In this document: piece by piece, positions 8,430-16,051 of the stretch
How the letters are laid out: the number at the start of each line of letters is the position of its first letter
How positions within the stretch are numbered: position 1 is the first letter of the stretch
Source: Clostridiales bacterium
GTDB lineage: Bacteria; Bacillota; Clostridia; Oscillospirales; Acutalibacteraceae
NCBI GenBank assembly: GCA_024690965.1
Contig: JAILOG010000006.1
Span: forward strand, 1 to 64,000
DNA: 64,000 bases
Direction: 5' to 3'
Program-made: the position numbers and the translations under genes
The notes under the pieces: generated by a model
What the model was told of the DNA's origin: nothing
The model's input: the letters and a program-made list of their open reading frames with translations, nothing else
The model's database searches: none

Positions 8430-8972
8430 TTAGATAATATTAAACTTGTCTCTGTAATTTTGCATAGATTTTTCTATGACCTTTTTCGCCGCGTCTTCAT
8501 CCTGAACTTCATCCACAACGGTGTCTTTATGCTCAAGTGACTTATATACCGTGAAAAAGTGGCGCATTTCCTCAAAAATATGCTTAGGCAATTGAGAGAT
8601 ACTTTTATAGCTGTTATAGTTGGGGTCGTTGAACGGTATGGCTATTATCTTTTCGTCGTTTCTGCCGTTGTCCATCATTGTAAACATACCTATAGGATAA
8701 CACCGCGCGAGCGTAAGCGGATACATCTTTTCACTCGACAGAACGAGTACGTCAAGCGGGTCTAAATCGTCGGCGTACGTTCTGGGAATAAAGCCGTAAT
8801 TTGCGGGATAGTGCGTAGACGTATGCAGAACTCTGTCAAGGATAAGCAATCCCGTTTGCTTGTCGAGCTCATATTTTGCTTTTGCGCCCTTTGGTATTTC
8901 TATACACGCGACAAAATCGTCGGGCTTTATTCTTGAAGAATCAATATCATGCCAAATATTCATATTATTCAC
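8430..8972 (-). CDS. ppa: Inorganic pyrophosphatase, family I
   Basis: This soluble enzyme hydrolyses pyrophosphate to two phosphates and so drives biosynthetic reactions. The metal-binding signature DDLDPLDVL is intact, as are the upstream Y-NYGFIPRT segment and the basic CIEIPKGAKAKYE strand. It has about 180 residues, normal for bacterial family I. The start is uncertain: a GTG at 8972 lies 8 nt after AAGG, an ATG follows at 8963, and an upstream TTG at 9014 would add residues unlike the family. Many Firmicutes use the manganese family II enzyme instead. Confidence 0.88.
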   Translation of the reverse strand: MNNMNIWHDIDSSRIKPDDFVACIEIPKGAKAKYELDKQTGLLILDRVLHTSTHYPANYGFIPRTYADDLDPLDVLVLSSEKMYPLTLARCYPIGMFTMMDNGRNDEKIIAIPFNDPNYNSYKSISQLPKHIFEEMRHFFTVYKSLEHKDTVVDEVQDEDAAKKVIEKSMQNYRDKFNII

Positions 8973-9016
8973 ATAACACGCCTTGTTGCGAAACGTGTAT
9001 TTTCCTTTTCTCAAAA

Positions 9017-9133
9017 TTATTTAATAACGGAAATAAGCGCCGACACAACGCCGCTCAAAATCAGCAGCGCGGCGCAAACCACCGCGGAAATCCTTACTAT
9101 AAGCTTTGTCTTTTTGGTATTAACGGTGATCAC
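9017..9133 (-). CDS. Possible 38-residue single-helix membrane peptide
   Basis: A short frame starts at a GTG (9131-9133) that overlaps the last codons of the hexapeptide-repeat gene. It encodes a basic start (NTKKTK) followed by one hydrophobic helix, LIVRISAVVCAALLILSG. GAGAAG lies 7 nt before the GTG. It fills the otherwise empty 100-nt gap before ppa. The amphipathic layout and position support a real small gene, but no homologue is recognised. Confidence 0.4.
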   Translation of the reverse strand: MITVNTKKTKLIVRISAVVCAALLILSGVVSALISVIK

Positions 9134-9803
9134 CCTCAATCTTCTCGGCAATTTCGCCTTGCTTTTTGTAAATGCTGTTTTCAGGCACATAACCGCGCAC
9201 CATCGAAAGCGGGTAAACATTTGTGTTTCTTCCGATAACCGTGCCGGGGTTAAGAACGCTGTTGCAGCCCACCTCAACATAATCTCCGAGTATAGCGCCG
9301 AGCTTTTTTCTGCCCGTATCAAGCTTTTCTCCGTCTATTTTTATTGTAACCAAAGATTTATCGGATTTTAAATTGGATGTTATGCTTCCTGCTCCCGTGT
9401 GCGACTTATAACCGAGTATAGAATCTCCTATATAGTTATAATGGGGAGTTTGCACGTTATCAAAAAGAAGCGAATTTTTTATCTCGGTAGAGTTGCCCAC
9501 AACTGCGCCTTTGCCGATTATCGCGCTGCCCCTGATAAAGGCGCAATGGCGTATTTCCGCGTCTTCGCATATTATAAGCGGACCGTTAAGGCAGGCTGTG
9601 GGTGCCACTTTAGCGCATTTGGCTATCCAAATGTTTTCGCCTCTTTTTTCATACAGAGATTCGTCCAATGTATTACCGAGTCTTATAATAAAATCGCTTA
9701 ATTCCGATAAAATTTCCCACGGATAAGTTTTACCGTCAAAAATCCCTTTTGCTATTGTGTGTTTAAGGTCAAATAATTTTGATATCGTAAGCTTTTCAAA
9801 CAT
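9120..9803 (-). CDS. Left-handed beta-helix hexapeptide-repeat transferase-like protein
   Basis: This 227-residue protein has the imperfect hexapeptide repeats of a left-handed beta helix (about 65-205: IAKCAKVAPTACL, IIGKGAVVGNSTEI, VEVGCNSVLNPGTVIG). It resembles the C-terminal acetyltransferase half of GlmU and stand-alone UDP-GlcNAc pyrophosphorylase-related proteins. There is no nucleotidyltransferase domain (no GXGTRM motif), so it is probably an acyltransferase or a sugar-binding protein. The conserved HTGAGSITSNLK segment resembles the GlmU acetyl-CoA/substrate loop. It lies 24 nt downstream of ychF. Confidence 0.75.
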   Translation of the reverse strand: MFEKLTISKLFDLKHTIAKGIFDGKTYPWEILSELSDFIIRLGNTLDESLYEKRGENIWIAKCAKVAPTACLNGPLIICEDAEIRHCAFIRGSAIIGKGAVVGNSTEIKNSLLFDNVQTPHYNYIGDSILGYKSHTGAGSITSNLKSDKSLVTIKIDGEKLDTGRKKLGAILGDYVEVGCNSVLNPGTVIGRNTNVYPLSMVRGYVPENSIYKKQGEIAEKIEGDHR

Positions 9804-9827
9804 ATTACCACTTGTCCTTTTATACAG

Positions 9828-10922
9828 TTATACGTTAAACAGGAAATGAACAACGTCGCCGTCTTTCATTACATAGTCTTTGCCTTCGCTTCTCAAAAGT
9901 CCCTTTTCTTTGGCGGCATTAAGCGAGCCGCACGCGATAAGATCGTCAAAAGCTATTACTTCGGCACGAATAAATCCACGCTCAAAGTCGGTATGTATCC
10001 TGCCTGCCGCCTGAGGGGCTTTTGTGCCTTTCTTTATCGTCCAGGCTCTTACCTCGGGTTTTCCCGCGGTGAGATATGATATGAGTCCAAGCAGAGAATA
10101 ACACTTTGTGATAAGTCTCTCCAACCCGCTTTGTTCCAATCCTAAGTCGGAAAGAAAAATCTCTTTTTCCTCCGCGTCCATACCTGCTATTTCGGCTTCC
10201 AACTCCGCGCATATCGGCAAAACCGCCGCGTGTTCGCTTTCCGCTATCGCCTTTACCTTCTTATAGTATTCGTTTTCTTCTATCCCCGAAGAAAAATCAA
10301 CATCGCTCATATTGGCGGCGTATATTATCGGCTTATTTGTAAGAAGCGGCGCGCTTGCGAGAAGTATTGCCTCTTCCTCATTGCACTCTGCGCTGCGCGC
10401 GGGTTTGCCTGAGTTCAACACGCCTAATATTCTCTCGAAAAACTCTGCTTCAGTCAAAAACTTTTTGTCCGCCTTAGCCATCTTTTTGGCTTTGTCTATA
10501 CGGCGCTCAACTATATCAACATCGGACATTATAAGCTCAAAATTTATGGTGTCTATATCTCTGGCGGGATCAACACTTCCGTCTACGTGAACTATATTGT
10601 CGTTGTCAAAGCAGCGTACAACGTGGACAACGGCGTCCACCTCTCTTATATTCGCCAAAAACTTGTTACCGAGTCCTTCACCTTTAGACGCGCCCTTTAC
10701 AAGACCTGCAATATCCACAAATTCTATCGTCGCGGGCGTAAATTTATCGGGGTCATACATCTCTGCAAGCTTATCGAGCCTTTTATCAGGGACCGATACG
10801 ATACCCACATTAGGCTCTATCGTGCAAAACGGATAATTCGCAGATTGAGCTCCCGCGTTTGTTATTGCGTTAAAAAGTGTGCTTTTGCCTACATTCGGCA
10901 AGCCAACTATTCCTAATTTCAT
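9828..10922 (-). CDS. ychF: Redox-responsive P-loop ATPase YchF (OLA1 family)
   Basis: This 364-residue ribosome-associated P-loop protein of the Obg/YchF group prefers ATP in characterised members. The P-loop GLPNVGKST is at residues 6-14. The Obg-type switch FVDIAGLVKGASKGEGLGN follows, and the nucleotide-specificity motif is the non-canonical NMSD (in AANMSD) instead of NKxD. The C-terminal TGS-like domain is complete (SLNAAKEKGLLRSEG, DGDVVHFLFNV). Length is standard. It is probably the first gene of a transcript with the hexapeptide gene. Confidence 0.95.
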   Translation of the reverse strand: MKLGIVGLPNVGKSTLFNAITNAGAQSANYPFCTIEPNVGIVSVPDKRLDKLAEMYDPDKFTPATIEFVDIAGLVKGASKGEGLGNKFLANIREVDAVVHVVRCFDNDNIVHVDGSVDPARDIDTINFELIMSDVDIVERRIDKAKKMAKADKKFLTEAEFFERILGVLNSGKPARSAECNEEEAILLASAPLLTNKPIIYAANMSDVDFSSGIEENEYYKKVKAIAESEHAAVLPICAELEAEIAGMDAEEKEIFLSDLGLEQSGLERLITKCYSLLGLISYLTAGKPEVRAWTIKKGTKAPQAAGRIHTDFERGFIRAEVIAFDDLIACGSLNAAKEKGLLRSEGKDYVMKDGDVVHFLFNV

Positions 10923-10951
10923 ATTTCTTTACAATCCTTTCGGTTTTTAAA

Positions 10952-11722
10952 TTATTCGCCTGTGATAAGCCTTTTTATTCCCCAGGCTATTCCGTATATT
11001 ATGGGCTGATGCAAAACATATATGATAAGAGCGTTTTTGCCGAACCATTGCAATGGTACGATACACGATTTATACATAAACGCGGGAAACTTTCCGTTTT
11101 TCGCCCATACGCCCACATATGAACCTGACAAAAACAGCAAAAACCACGGAATTATCGGAAAATAATCCGCGCTTACAAAGCTTGTTCCCGGTAATCCCAA
11201 AAAGAATAATACAGGCACATCGTAAAAGCTTTGCGGTATGTCCGTACTCAGCTCAAAAGCCCCCAATATACCATTAGGCACATTATATGTAAACATAAAG
11301 GCGGCGGCAAAAATAACGAATCCGAAAAACGGTGGGATTTTAGCAAGTAGCTTTTCCAACAGTGAAAATATGATTATCGAAAACGCAAGCAGATGTATCA
11401 CACCGAAATATATTTCGCACCCGTATACTCCGATACTCGGCAGCAAAACGATTGTAACACCGGATATTGCAATTGCCACGGCGGCAAGTATAAGTCCCCG
11501 TTTTTGATTTGAATGGCTGAGCTTTGTGCAAATGCCCGAAATAAATATGAACAATCCCGCGAAAATCGGCTCCACAGGCATAAAGAAGTTCATAATATCC
11601 TGCGCCTGCCGCAAACCGAAAATATTGCCCACGGTAAACAGCGCGTGATATACTATCATACATACGACTGCCAATCCGCGCAGTTCGTCTATAATTGTGA
11701 TTCTGCCCGATTTTTCCGACAT
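10952..11722 (-). CDS. DUF1624-like membrane acyltransferase (HGSNAT catalytic domain type)
   Basis: This is a 256-residue protein with about seven membrane helices. The N-terminal RITIIDELRGLAVVCMIVYHAL, with its DELRG and YHAL positions, matches DUF1624/heparan-alpha-glucosaminide acetyltransferase-like proteins. These are thought to move acyl groups onto sugars across the membrane. The C-terminal ALIIYVLHQPIIY also fits. The start at 11722 follows GAGAGGTG at 8 nt; an upstream alternative at 11737 has no such site. The substrate is unknown. Confidence 0.75.
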   Translation of the reverse strand: MSEKSGRITIIDELRGLAVVCMIVYHALFTVGNIFGLRQAQDIMNFFMPVEPIFAGLFIFISGICTKLSHSNQKRGLILAAVAIAISGVTIVLLPSIGVYGCEIYFGVIHLLAFSIIIFSLLEKLLAKIPPFFGFVIFAAAFMFTYNVPNGILGAFELSTDIPQSFYDVPVLFFLGLPGTSFVSADYFPIIPWFLLFLSGSYVGVWAKNGKFPAFMYKSCIVPLQWFGKNALIIYVLHQPIIYGIAWGIKRLITGE

Positions 11723-11844
11723 TACCGCACCTCTCACTCCATTATATATTTCTGGTTATGATACCATATTTCCCCTTAAAAATCAAGTTTTTAAAGCCAT
11801 ATTCTGCAACTAATACCGTCACTGTGTTAATGCGGTGGCAAAGC

Positions 11845-11873
11845 TTGACATTTGGTAAAAAATATATTACAAT
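11845..11873 (+). promoter_or_regulatory. Sigma-A type promoter of copA with overlapping dyad
   Basis: TTGACA (11845-11850) and TACAAT (11868-11873) are 17 nt apart. An inverted repeat, ATTACAA at 11866-11872 and TTGTAAT at 11897-11903, overlaps the -10 element and downstream region. It could be an operator for a copper-responsive repressor, but it does not exactly match the CopY box. Confidence 0.65.
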
Positions 11874-11956
11874 TATTACAAGTTTTGTTATATTAGTTGT
11901 AATTGTGCTTTTTGCTATTTATATAATTTGATATTTATATAAAAGGAACGATAAAA

Positions 11957-14572
11957 ATGACTGTAAAGAAATTTGACGTGGGCGGTATGTCGTGCGCCTC
12001 GTGTGTAAGCCACATACAATCAGCGGTAGAAGCCCTTACAGGCGTTTCATCCGCCGAGATAAATCTGCTTACAGGCGTAATGAAGGTAACATATGACGAA
12101 AGCTGTATGAACGATGAAACCATCATCGCCGCCGTAACAGACGCAGGATATGAAGCCTCGCTTTCGGGAATAAAATCCGCGCCCTCAAAAAAAGACGAAT
12201 TGAAAAGCGACGCCCAAAAGATTAAAAAGCGTCTTATATTATCGCTTGTGTTTGCGGTGCCGCTGTTTATTTTGGCAATGCTTCATATGGCAGGAGTGCC
12301 TATGCCCCTGTTTCTAAGTCAAGATAACAACGCGATCGGACTGCCTTTTTTGGAGTTTTTGCTTGTTATTCCCATAGCGTGCATAAACTACAAATATTTT
12401 ACGGTAGGTTTTAAATCACTTGCAAAACTGCACCCCAATATGGACTCGCTGATAGCCATAAGCTCGGGCGCGGCAATATTATACGGTATATTTAATATAT
12501 TTCTCATAGGCAACAGGCTCACTCTTTTCAATGCCGAAGCATTGGGCAATATCACAATGCACCTCTATTTTGAAAGCGCGGGAACCATTCTGACGCTTAT
12601 CACTCTCGGCAAGTTTCTGGAAGCCCGTTCAAAAGAAAAGACGGGCGACGCGATAAAAGCTCTTGCGGAATTAACGCCTAAGACCGCAACTGTAGAGAGA
12701 GACGGCAACCGCCTTGTTGTGCCTATAGAGCAAGTAACTGTGGGAGATATCGTTTGTGTTCACCCGGGTGAGTGCGTACCTGTTGACGGCGTTATAACAG
12801 AGGGAGACGCATCTCTGGACGAATCCGCCATAACAGGCGAAAGCATACCCGTTGACAAACAGCCGGGAGACAGCGTTACCGGCGGAACAATAAACAAATC
12901 CGGATTTTTTATGATGAAAGCAACGCGTGTAGGTGAAGACACGACGCTTTCAAACATAATAAGGCTTGTGGAGGAAGCTTCTGCGGGTAAAGCTCCGATT
13001 GCCAGAATGGCGGACAAGATATCTGCTTATTTTGTGCCGATAGTTATGGCGGTAGCCGTGGTCACCACAATCGTTTGGCTTATAATAACAAAAGATTTTC
13101 CGACAGCGCTTACAAACGGTATATCGGTGCTTGTTATATCGTGCCCGTGCGCGCTCGGTCTTGCAACTCCAACATCTATTATGGTGGGAACAGGTAAAGG
13201 CGCTCAAAACGGAATACTTATTAAGAGCGCGGAAGCCCTTGAAATAGCGCATAAAATTGATACGGTAGTTATAGACAAAACAGGGACAATAACCGAAGGC
13301 ATTCCGAGCGTTACAGATATTTGTCCGCTTGAACCGATAAAAGATTATCACCTTTTGGCTCTCGCCGCCTCGCTTGAGAACAACTCTGAGCACCCACTTT
13401 CGAACGCGGTGTGCGAATTCGCTAAAAACAATGATATAACTCTGTTTAAAACGGAAAAATTTGAGCGTATGCCGGGTATGGGCGTTTGCGCATATGCCGA
13501 AGGCAAGAAATTCTACGGCGGTAACGTAAAGCTTATAGAAAAATTGGGCATTGACCCGGGAAGCTTTAAAGATATGGCTGAACAACTTGCGCTTGAGGGA
13601 AAGACCTGCCTTTATTACGCTGACGAAACAAGAATGCTGGGTATTATAGCTCTTTCAGATACGGTAAAAGCCACAAGCCGCACGGCTATAGCGCGTATGC
13701 AGAGAATGAACATTGAAACCATTATGCTTACGGGCGACAACAAGATAACATCGCAAGCCATACGCCGAATTGTGGGCATAAAGGATGTTATCGCAGATGT
13801 TTTGCCTTATCAGAAAGAAAAAGTTGTGCGCGCCTCTAAAAGAGACGGAAAAACAGTGGCAATGATCGGCGACGGAATAAACGACGCGCCTGCCCTTGCA
13901 GCGGCGGACGTGGGTATCGCCATCGGCGCGGGAACAGATATCGCGATAGAGTCCGCCGATATTGTGCTTATCAAAAATGACTTGAACGACGCTGTAACCG
14001 CTATCATGCTAAGCAAAGCAGTTATTAAAAATATAAAGCAAAACCTGTTCTGGGCTTTAATATATAACAGTATAGGAATACCGCTTGCGGCTTTGGGATT
14101 TTTAAGTCCTATGATAGCCGCCGTGTGTATGAGTCTTTCTTCGGTATGTGTGGTAAGCAACGCCCTGCGCTTGCGCAACTTTAAGGCGTTAAGCGAAGAA
14201 AGCGACTCGGTTGCCGACTACAACAAAGCAAGCTCATTTGATGAATTGGTGCCTCTAAAGCCCGAAAAGCTTCAAAATGTACCGGAAGAAATACACCTCA
14301 ACTTTGAAAATGAAATTTCTGACAACATTAACACTCAGCAAAGCGATGATAAAAAGGATGAAAGAAATATGAAAAAAACAGTAGAAATATTTATTGAAGG
14401 TATGTCTTGCGACCATTGCAGACAAACGGCAGAGGCGGCTCTTAACGAAATAGACGGCGTAACCGCTGAGGTAAATTTGGAAGAAAAACGTGCCGTTGCC
14501 GTACTTCAAAAAGATATTGATATTTCCGTACTGAAAGAAGCGATAAATGCTGCGGGCTTTAAGGCTTTGTAA
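11957..14572 (+). CDS. copA: Copper-exporting P1B-type ATPase with N- and C-terminal heavy-metal domains
   Basis: This 871-residue Cu(I) pump exports copper from the cytoplasm. The order is HMA domain 1 (GMSCASC, C13 and C16), membrane helices, actuator TGES loop, CPC helix (396-398), phosphorylation motif DKTGT (D440), SEHP, MLTGDN and GDGINDAP (638-645). A charged linker then leads to a second HMA domain (GMSCDHC, 815-821). All catalytic motifs are intact. The C-terminal HMA domain is unusual, since CopZ is normally a separate gene. An ATG at 14369, with AAGGA 10 nt upstream, could also initiate a free 67-residue CopZ-like protein in the same frame. No csoR or copY gene lies next to it. Confidence 0.93.
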   Translation: MTVKKFDVGGMSCASCVSHIQSAVEALTGVSSAEINLLTGVMKVTYDESCMNDETIIAAVTDAGYEASLSGIKSAPSKKDELKSDAQKIKKRLILSLVFAVPLFILAMLHMAGVPMPLFLSQDNNAIGLPFLEFLLVIPIACINYKYFTVGFKSLAKLHPNMDSLIAISSGAAILYGIFNIFLIGNRLTLFNAEALGNITMHLYFESAGTILTLITLGKFLEARSKEKTGDAIKALAELTPKTATVERDGNRLVVPIEQVTVGDIVCVHPGECVPVDGVITEGDASLDESAITGESIPVDKQPGDSVTGGTINKSGFFMMKATRVGEDTTLSNIIRLVEEASAGKAPIARMADKISAYFVPIVMAVAVVTTIVWLIITKDFPTALTNGISVLVISCPCALGLATPTSIMVGTGKGAQNGILIKSAEALEIAHKIDTVVIDKTGTITEGIPSVTDICPLEPIKDYHLLALAASLENNSEHPLSNAVCEFAKNNDITLFKTEKFERMPGMGVCAYAEGKKFYGGNVKLIEKLGIDPGSFKDMAEQLALEGKTCLYYADETRMLGIIALSDTVKATSRTAIARMQRMNIETIMLTGDNKITSQAIRRIVGIKDVIADVLPYQKEKVVRASKRDGKTVAMIGDGINDAPALAAADVGIAIGAGTDIAIESADIVLIKNDLNDAVTAIMLSKAVIKNIKQNLFWALIYNSIGIPLAALGFLSPMIAAVCMSLSSVCVVSNALRLRNFKALSEESDSVADYNKASSFDELVPLKPEKLQNVPEEIHLNFENEISDNINTQQSDDKKDERNMKKTVEIFIEGMSCDHCRQTAEAALNEIDGVTAEVNLEEKRAVAVLQKDIDISVLKEAINAAGFKAL
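14369..14572 (+). CDS. Possible internal-start CopZ-like copper chaperone (nested in copA)
   Basis: This is an in-frame internal start within copA. ATG 14369 follows AAAAAGGATGAAAGAAAT and would yield a 67-residue HMA domain with CxxC (GMSCDHC) and normal CopZ length. The local composition (start MKKTVEIFIEGM) looks like a genuine chaperone N terminus. Translation from it is inferred, not shown. Confidence 0.35.
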   Translation: MKKTVEIFIEGMSCDHCRQTAEAALNEIDGVTAEVNLEEKRAVAVLQKDIDISVLKEAINAAGFKAL

Positions 14573-14610
14573 GCCGTTATCTGAATTTATAACATAAAGA
14601 AAGGAAAATA

Positions 14611-14649
14611 TTGCCGTATTCCGCGCCGATATTAAAATTTAGCTTATGA
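14611..14649 (+). CDS. Possible 12-residue leader ORF coupled to the next gene
   Basis: A TTG preceded by AAAGGA at 5 nt opens a 12-codon frame whose TGA overlaps the ATG of the following membrane-protein gene (ATGA). That downstream ATG lacks its own clear ribosome-binding site, so coupling through this short ORF is plausible. Support is only positional. Confidence 0.3.
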   Translation: MPYSAPILKFSL

Positions 14650-15065
14650 ATAATATAATCGGTTATTTTCAATTATTGTATAAATCGGAGCTAAACAATG
14701 AGGAGATAGGAAAATTCTTTTTCTTTTCATTTTTTAAAGTTCTTTTTCCCTTCGTTTTTTCGTTTGTTCCGATAGATTTTGATTTTCTTGTATTTGTCAG
14801 CAACAAATCGGTAACCCTGCTTTTTATGGCAATATTTTTTCTCATTCTTCTTTTTCTGCCAAAAGTAGCTTCTATAATGGAATACATCCTTCATATAACG
14901 TTTTGGGTATTGTATATTCTGTTTGCTCCCACTGCCACAGTGGCGATAGTGGGATTGACCGCTTCAATAGTGTTTATATTGTGCAAAACAATAGCCGCGA
15001 TTGTAAGAATCATAACTTACTGGCCTGCTTACGAAAACCCGTTTAAAATTTTGTGGCTAAAATAA
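14646..15065 (+). CDS. Small uncharacterised membrane protein
   Basis: This 139-residue, very hydrophobic protein has about three or four helices (FFFFSFFKVLFPFVFSFV, LLFMAIFFLILLFL, ITFWVLYILFAPT, VGLTASIVFILCK). I recognise no family. It follows copA by 73 nt on the same strand and could be read through from it, but no copper-binding motif such as CxxC or a Met/His cluster is visible. Confidence 0.6.
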   Translation: MNNIIGYFQLLYKSELNNEEIGKFFFFSFFKVLFPFVFSFVPIDFDFLVFVSNKSVTLLFMAIFFLILLFLPKVASIMEYILHITFWVLYILFAPTATVAIVGLTASIVFILCKTIAAIVRIITYWPAYENPFKILWLK

Positions 15066-15126
15066 ACAGAGTCACTCCGGAAAAACAATTTTATTTCTAT
15101 TTAAAGGCAATTTAATTAAAAAAATG

Positions 15127-15155
15127 TTGACAAACCAACCCTTATAAACTATAAT
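15127..15155 (+). promoter_or_regulatory. Consensus sigma-A promoter of the yceD-rpmF operon
   Basis: TTGACA (15127-15132) and TATAAT (15150-15155) are exact consensus hexamers with a 17-nt spacer. They lie 46 nt before the preferred yceD start. Confidence 0.85.
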
Positions 15156-15201
15156 AGGGGAAGCGTTTAAATTGATATATGTGTGTTTCGAGAGGTGCTG
15201 T

Positions 15202-15696
15202 ATGTTATTCAACTTAAAAGATGTATTTGCGTCTCACGGTGCAAAAAAGCAGTTAAGCTATTCTCTCGATATGTCGGCGATATCTTTTAACGGCGCGCAT
15301 CCTTTTTTGACGCCCGTAAAGATAAATGCCTTTGCGGAAAACAGAGCAGGACTCATAAAGCTTACTATTGATGCATCTTATGATCACAGCGGATTATGCG
15401 ACCGCTGCGGCACTGCAGTTTTAAAGCATTACAATAAAAGCTTTGAACACGTTGTTGTAACAGAGCTTACAGGTGACGCTGACGACGAATATATCGAAGC
15501 ACCCGACCGCGTGGTTGAGCTTGACGCCGTGGCAGAGTCTGATATTATTTTGGACATGCCCTCTAAGTTTTTGTGCAAAGACGATTGCAAAGGGCTTTGC
15601 GCTGTATGTGGAAAAAACTTAAACAGCGGCAGTTGCAGCTGTAAAACAGGTCGGACAGATCCTCGGCTTGAGGTTCTTAAACAGCTTTTAAATTAA
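15202..15696 (+). CDS. yceD: YceD/DUF177 family protein, ribosomal L32-linked
   Basis: This 164-residue DUF177 protein belongs to a family almost always encoded before rpmF and linked to 23S rRNA processing in bacteria and plants. The family's C-terminal cysteine signature is present: CKDDCKGLCAVCGKN followed by CSC. An earlier CDRCG pair near the middle suggests metal binding. The start at 15202 is preferred because GAGAGGTG precedes that ATG; an upstream TTG at 15172 would put ten extra residues before it. It is followed by rpmF 46 nt later. Confidence 0.88.
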   Translation: MLFNLKDVFASHGAKKQLSYSLDMSAISFNGAHPFLTPVKINAFAENRAGLIKLTIDASYDHSGLCDRCGTAVLKHYNKSFEHVVVTELTGDADDEYIEAPDRVVELDAVAESDIILDMPSKFLCKDDCKGLCAVCGKNLNSGSCSCKTGRTDPRLEVLKQLLN

Positions 15697-15742
15697 GGAT
15701 TACATCCTTGTATGATTATTTTCGCTTAAGGAGGTGCTGATT

Positions 15743-15925
15743 GTGGCGGTACCAAAGAGAAAACATTCGCAAGCCAGAAGAGACAAAAGACGTTCAAACG
15801 TCTGGAAGCTCAATGCCCCTGCTCTTATGACATGCCCCAAGTGCGGTGAGCTTAAGGCTCCCCACAGAGTTTGCAAAAACTGCGGTTTCTATAACGGCAG
15901 AGAAGTAATTAAAATGGATGCGTAA
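15743..15925 (+). CDS. rpmF: 50S ribosomal protein L32
   Basis: This 60-residue ribosomal protein begins MAVPKRKHSQARRDKRRS, the usual L32 start. It has a four-cysteine zinc ribbon (CPKCGELK...CKNCGFYNG). The GTG start at 15743 lies 8 nt after AAGGAGG; an in-frame GTG nearer the site would add three residues. Keeping all four cysteines makes this the zinc-binding form. Confidence 0.97.
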   Translation: MAVPKRKHSQARRDKRRSNVWKLNAPALMTCPKCGELKAPHRVCKNCGFYNGREVIKMDA

Positions 15926-15941
15926 TTACATTGAGACCTAA

Positions 15942-15970
15942 AGCAGAGGAAGGAATTTTCTTCCTCTGTT
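15942..15970 (+). terminator. Terminator after rpmF
   Basis: GCAGAGGAAG and CTTCCTCTG form a strong stem around a short loop, followed by a T5 run. Confidence 0.85.
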
Positions 15971-16051
15971 TTTGTTAGAGAATTCAGGGTTTATTTAAAG
16001 ATCACTTAAACTATATTTTAAGGCGATAAAGCGCCTTGTTTGGAGCGGGCA

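Noticed and set aside
14255-14509. Antisense frame inside the C-terminal part of copA
   Set aside because: Entirely inside an intact in-frame HMA domain; codon composition is that of an antisense frame.
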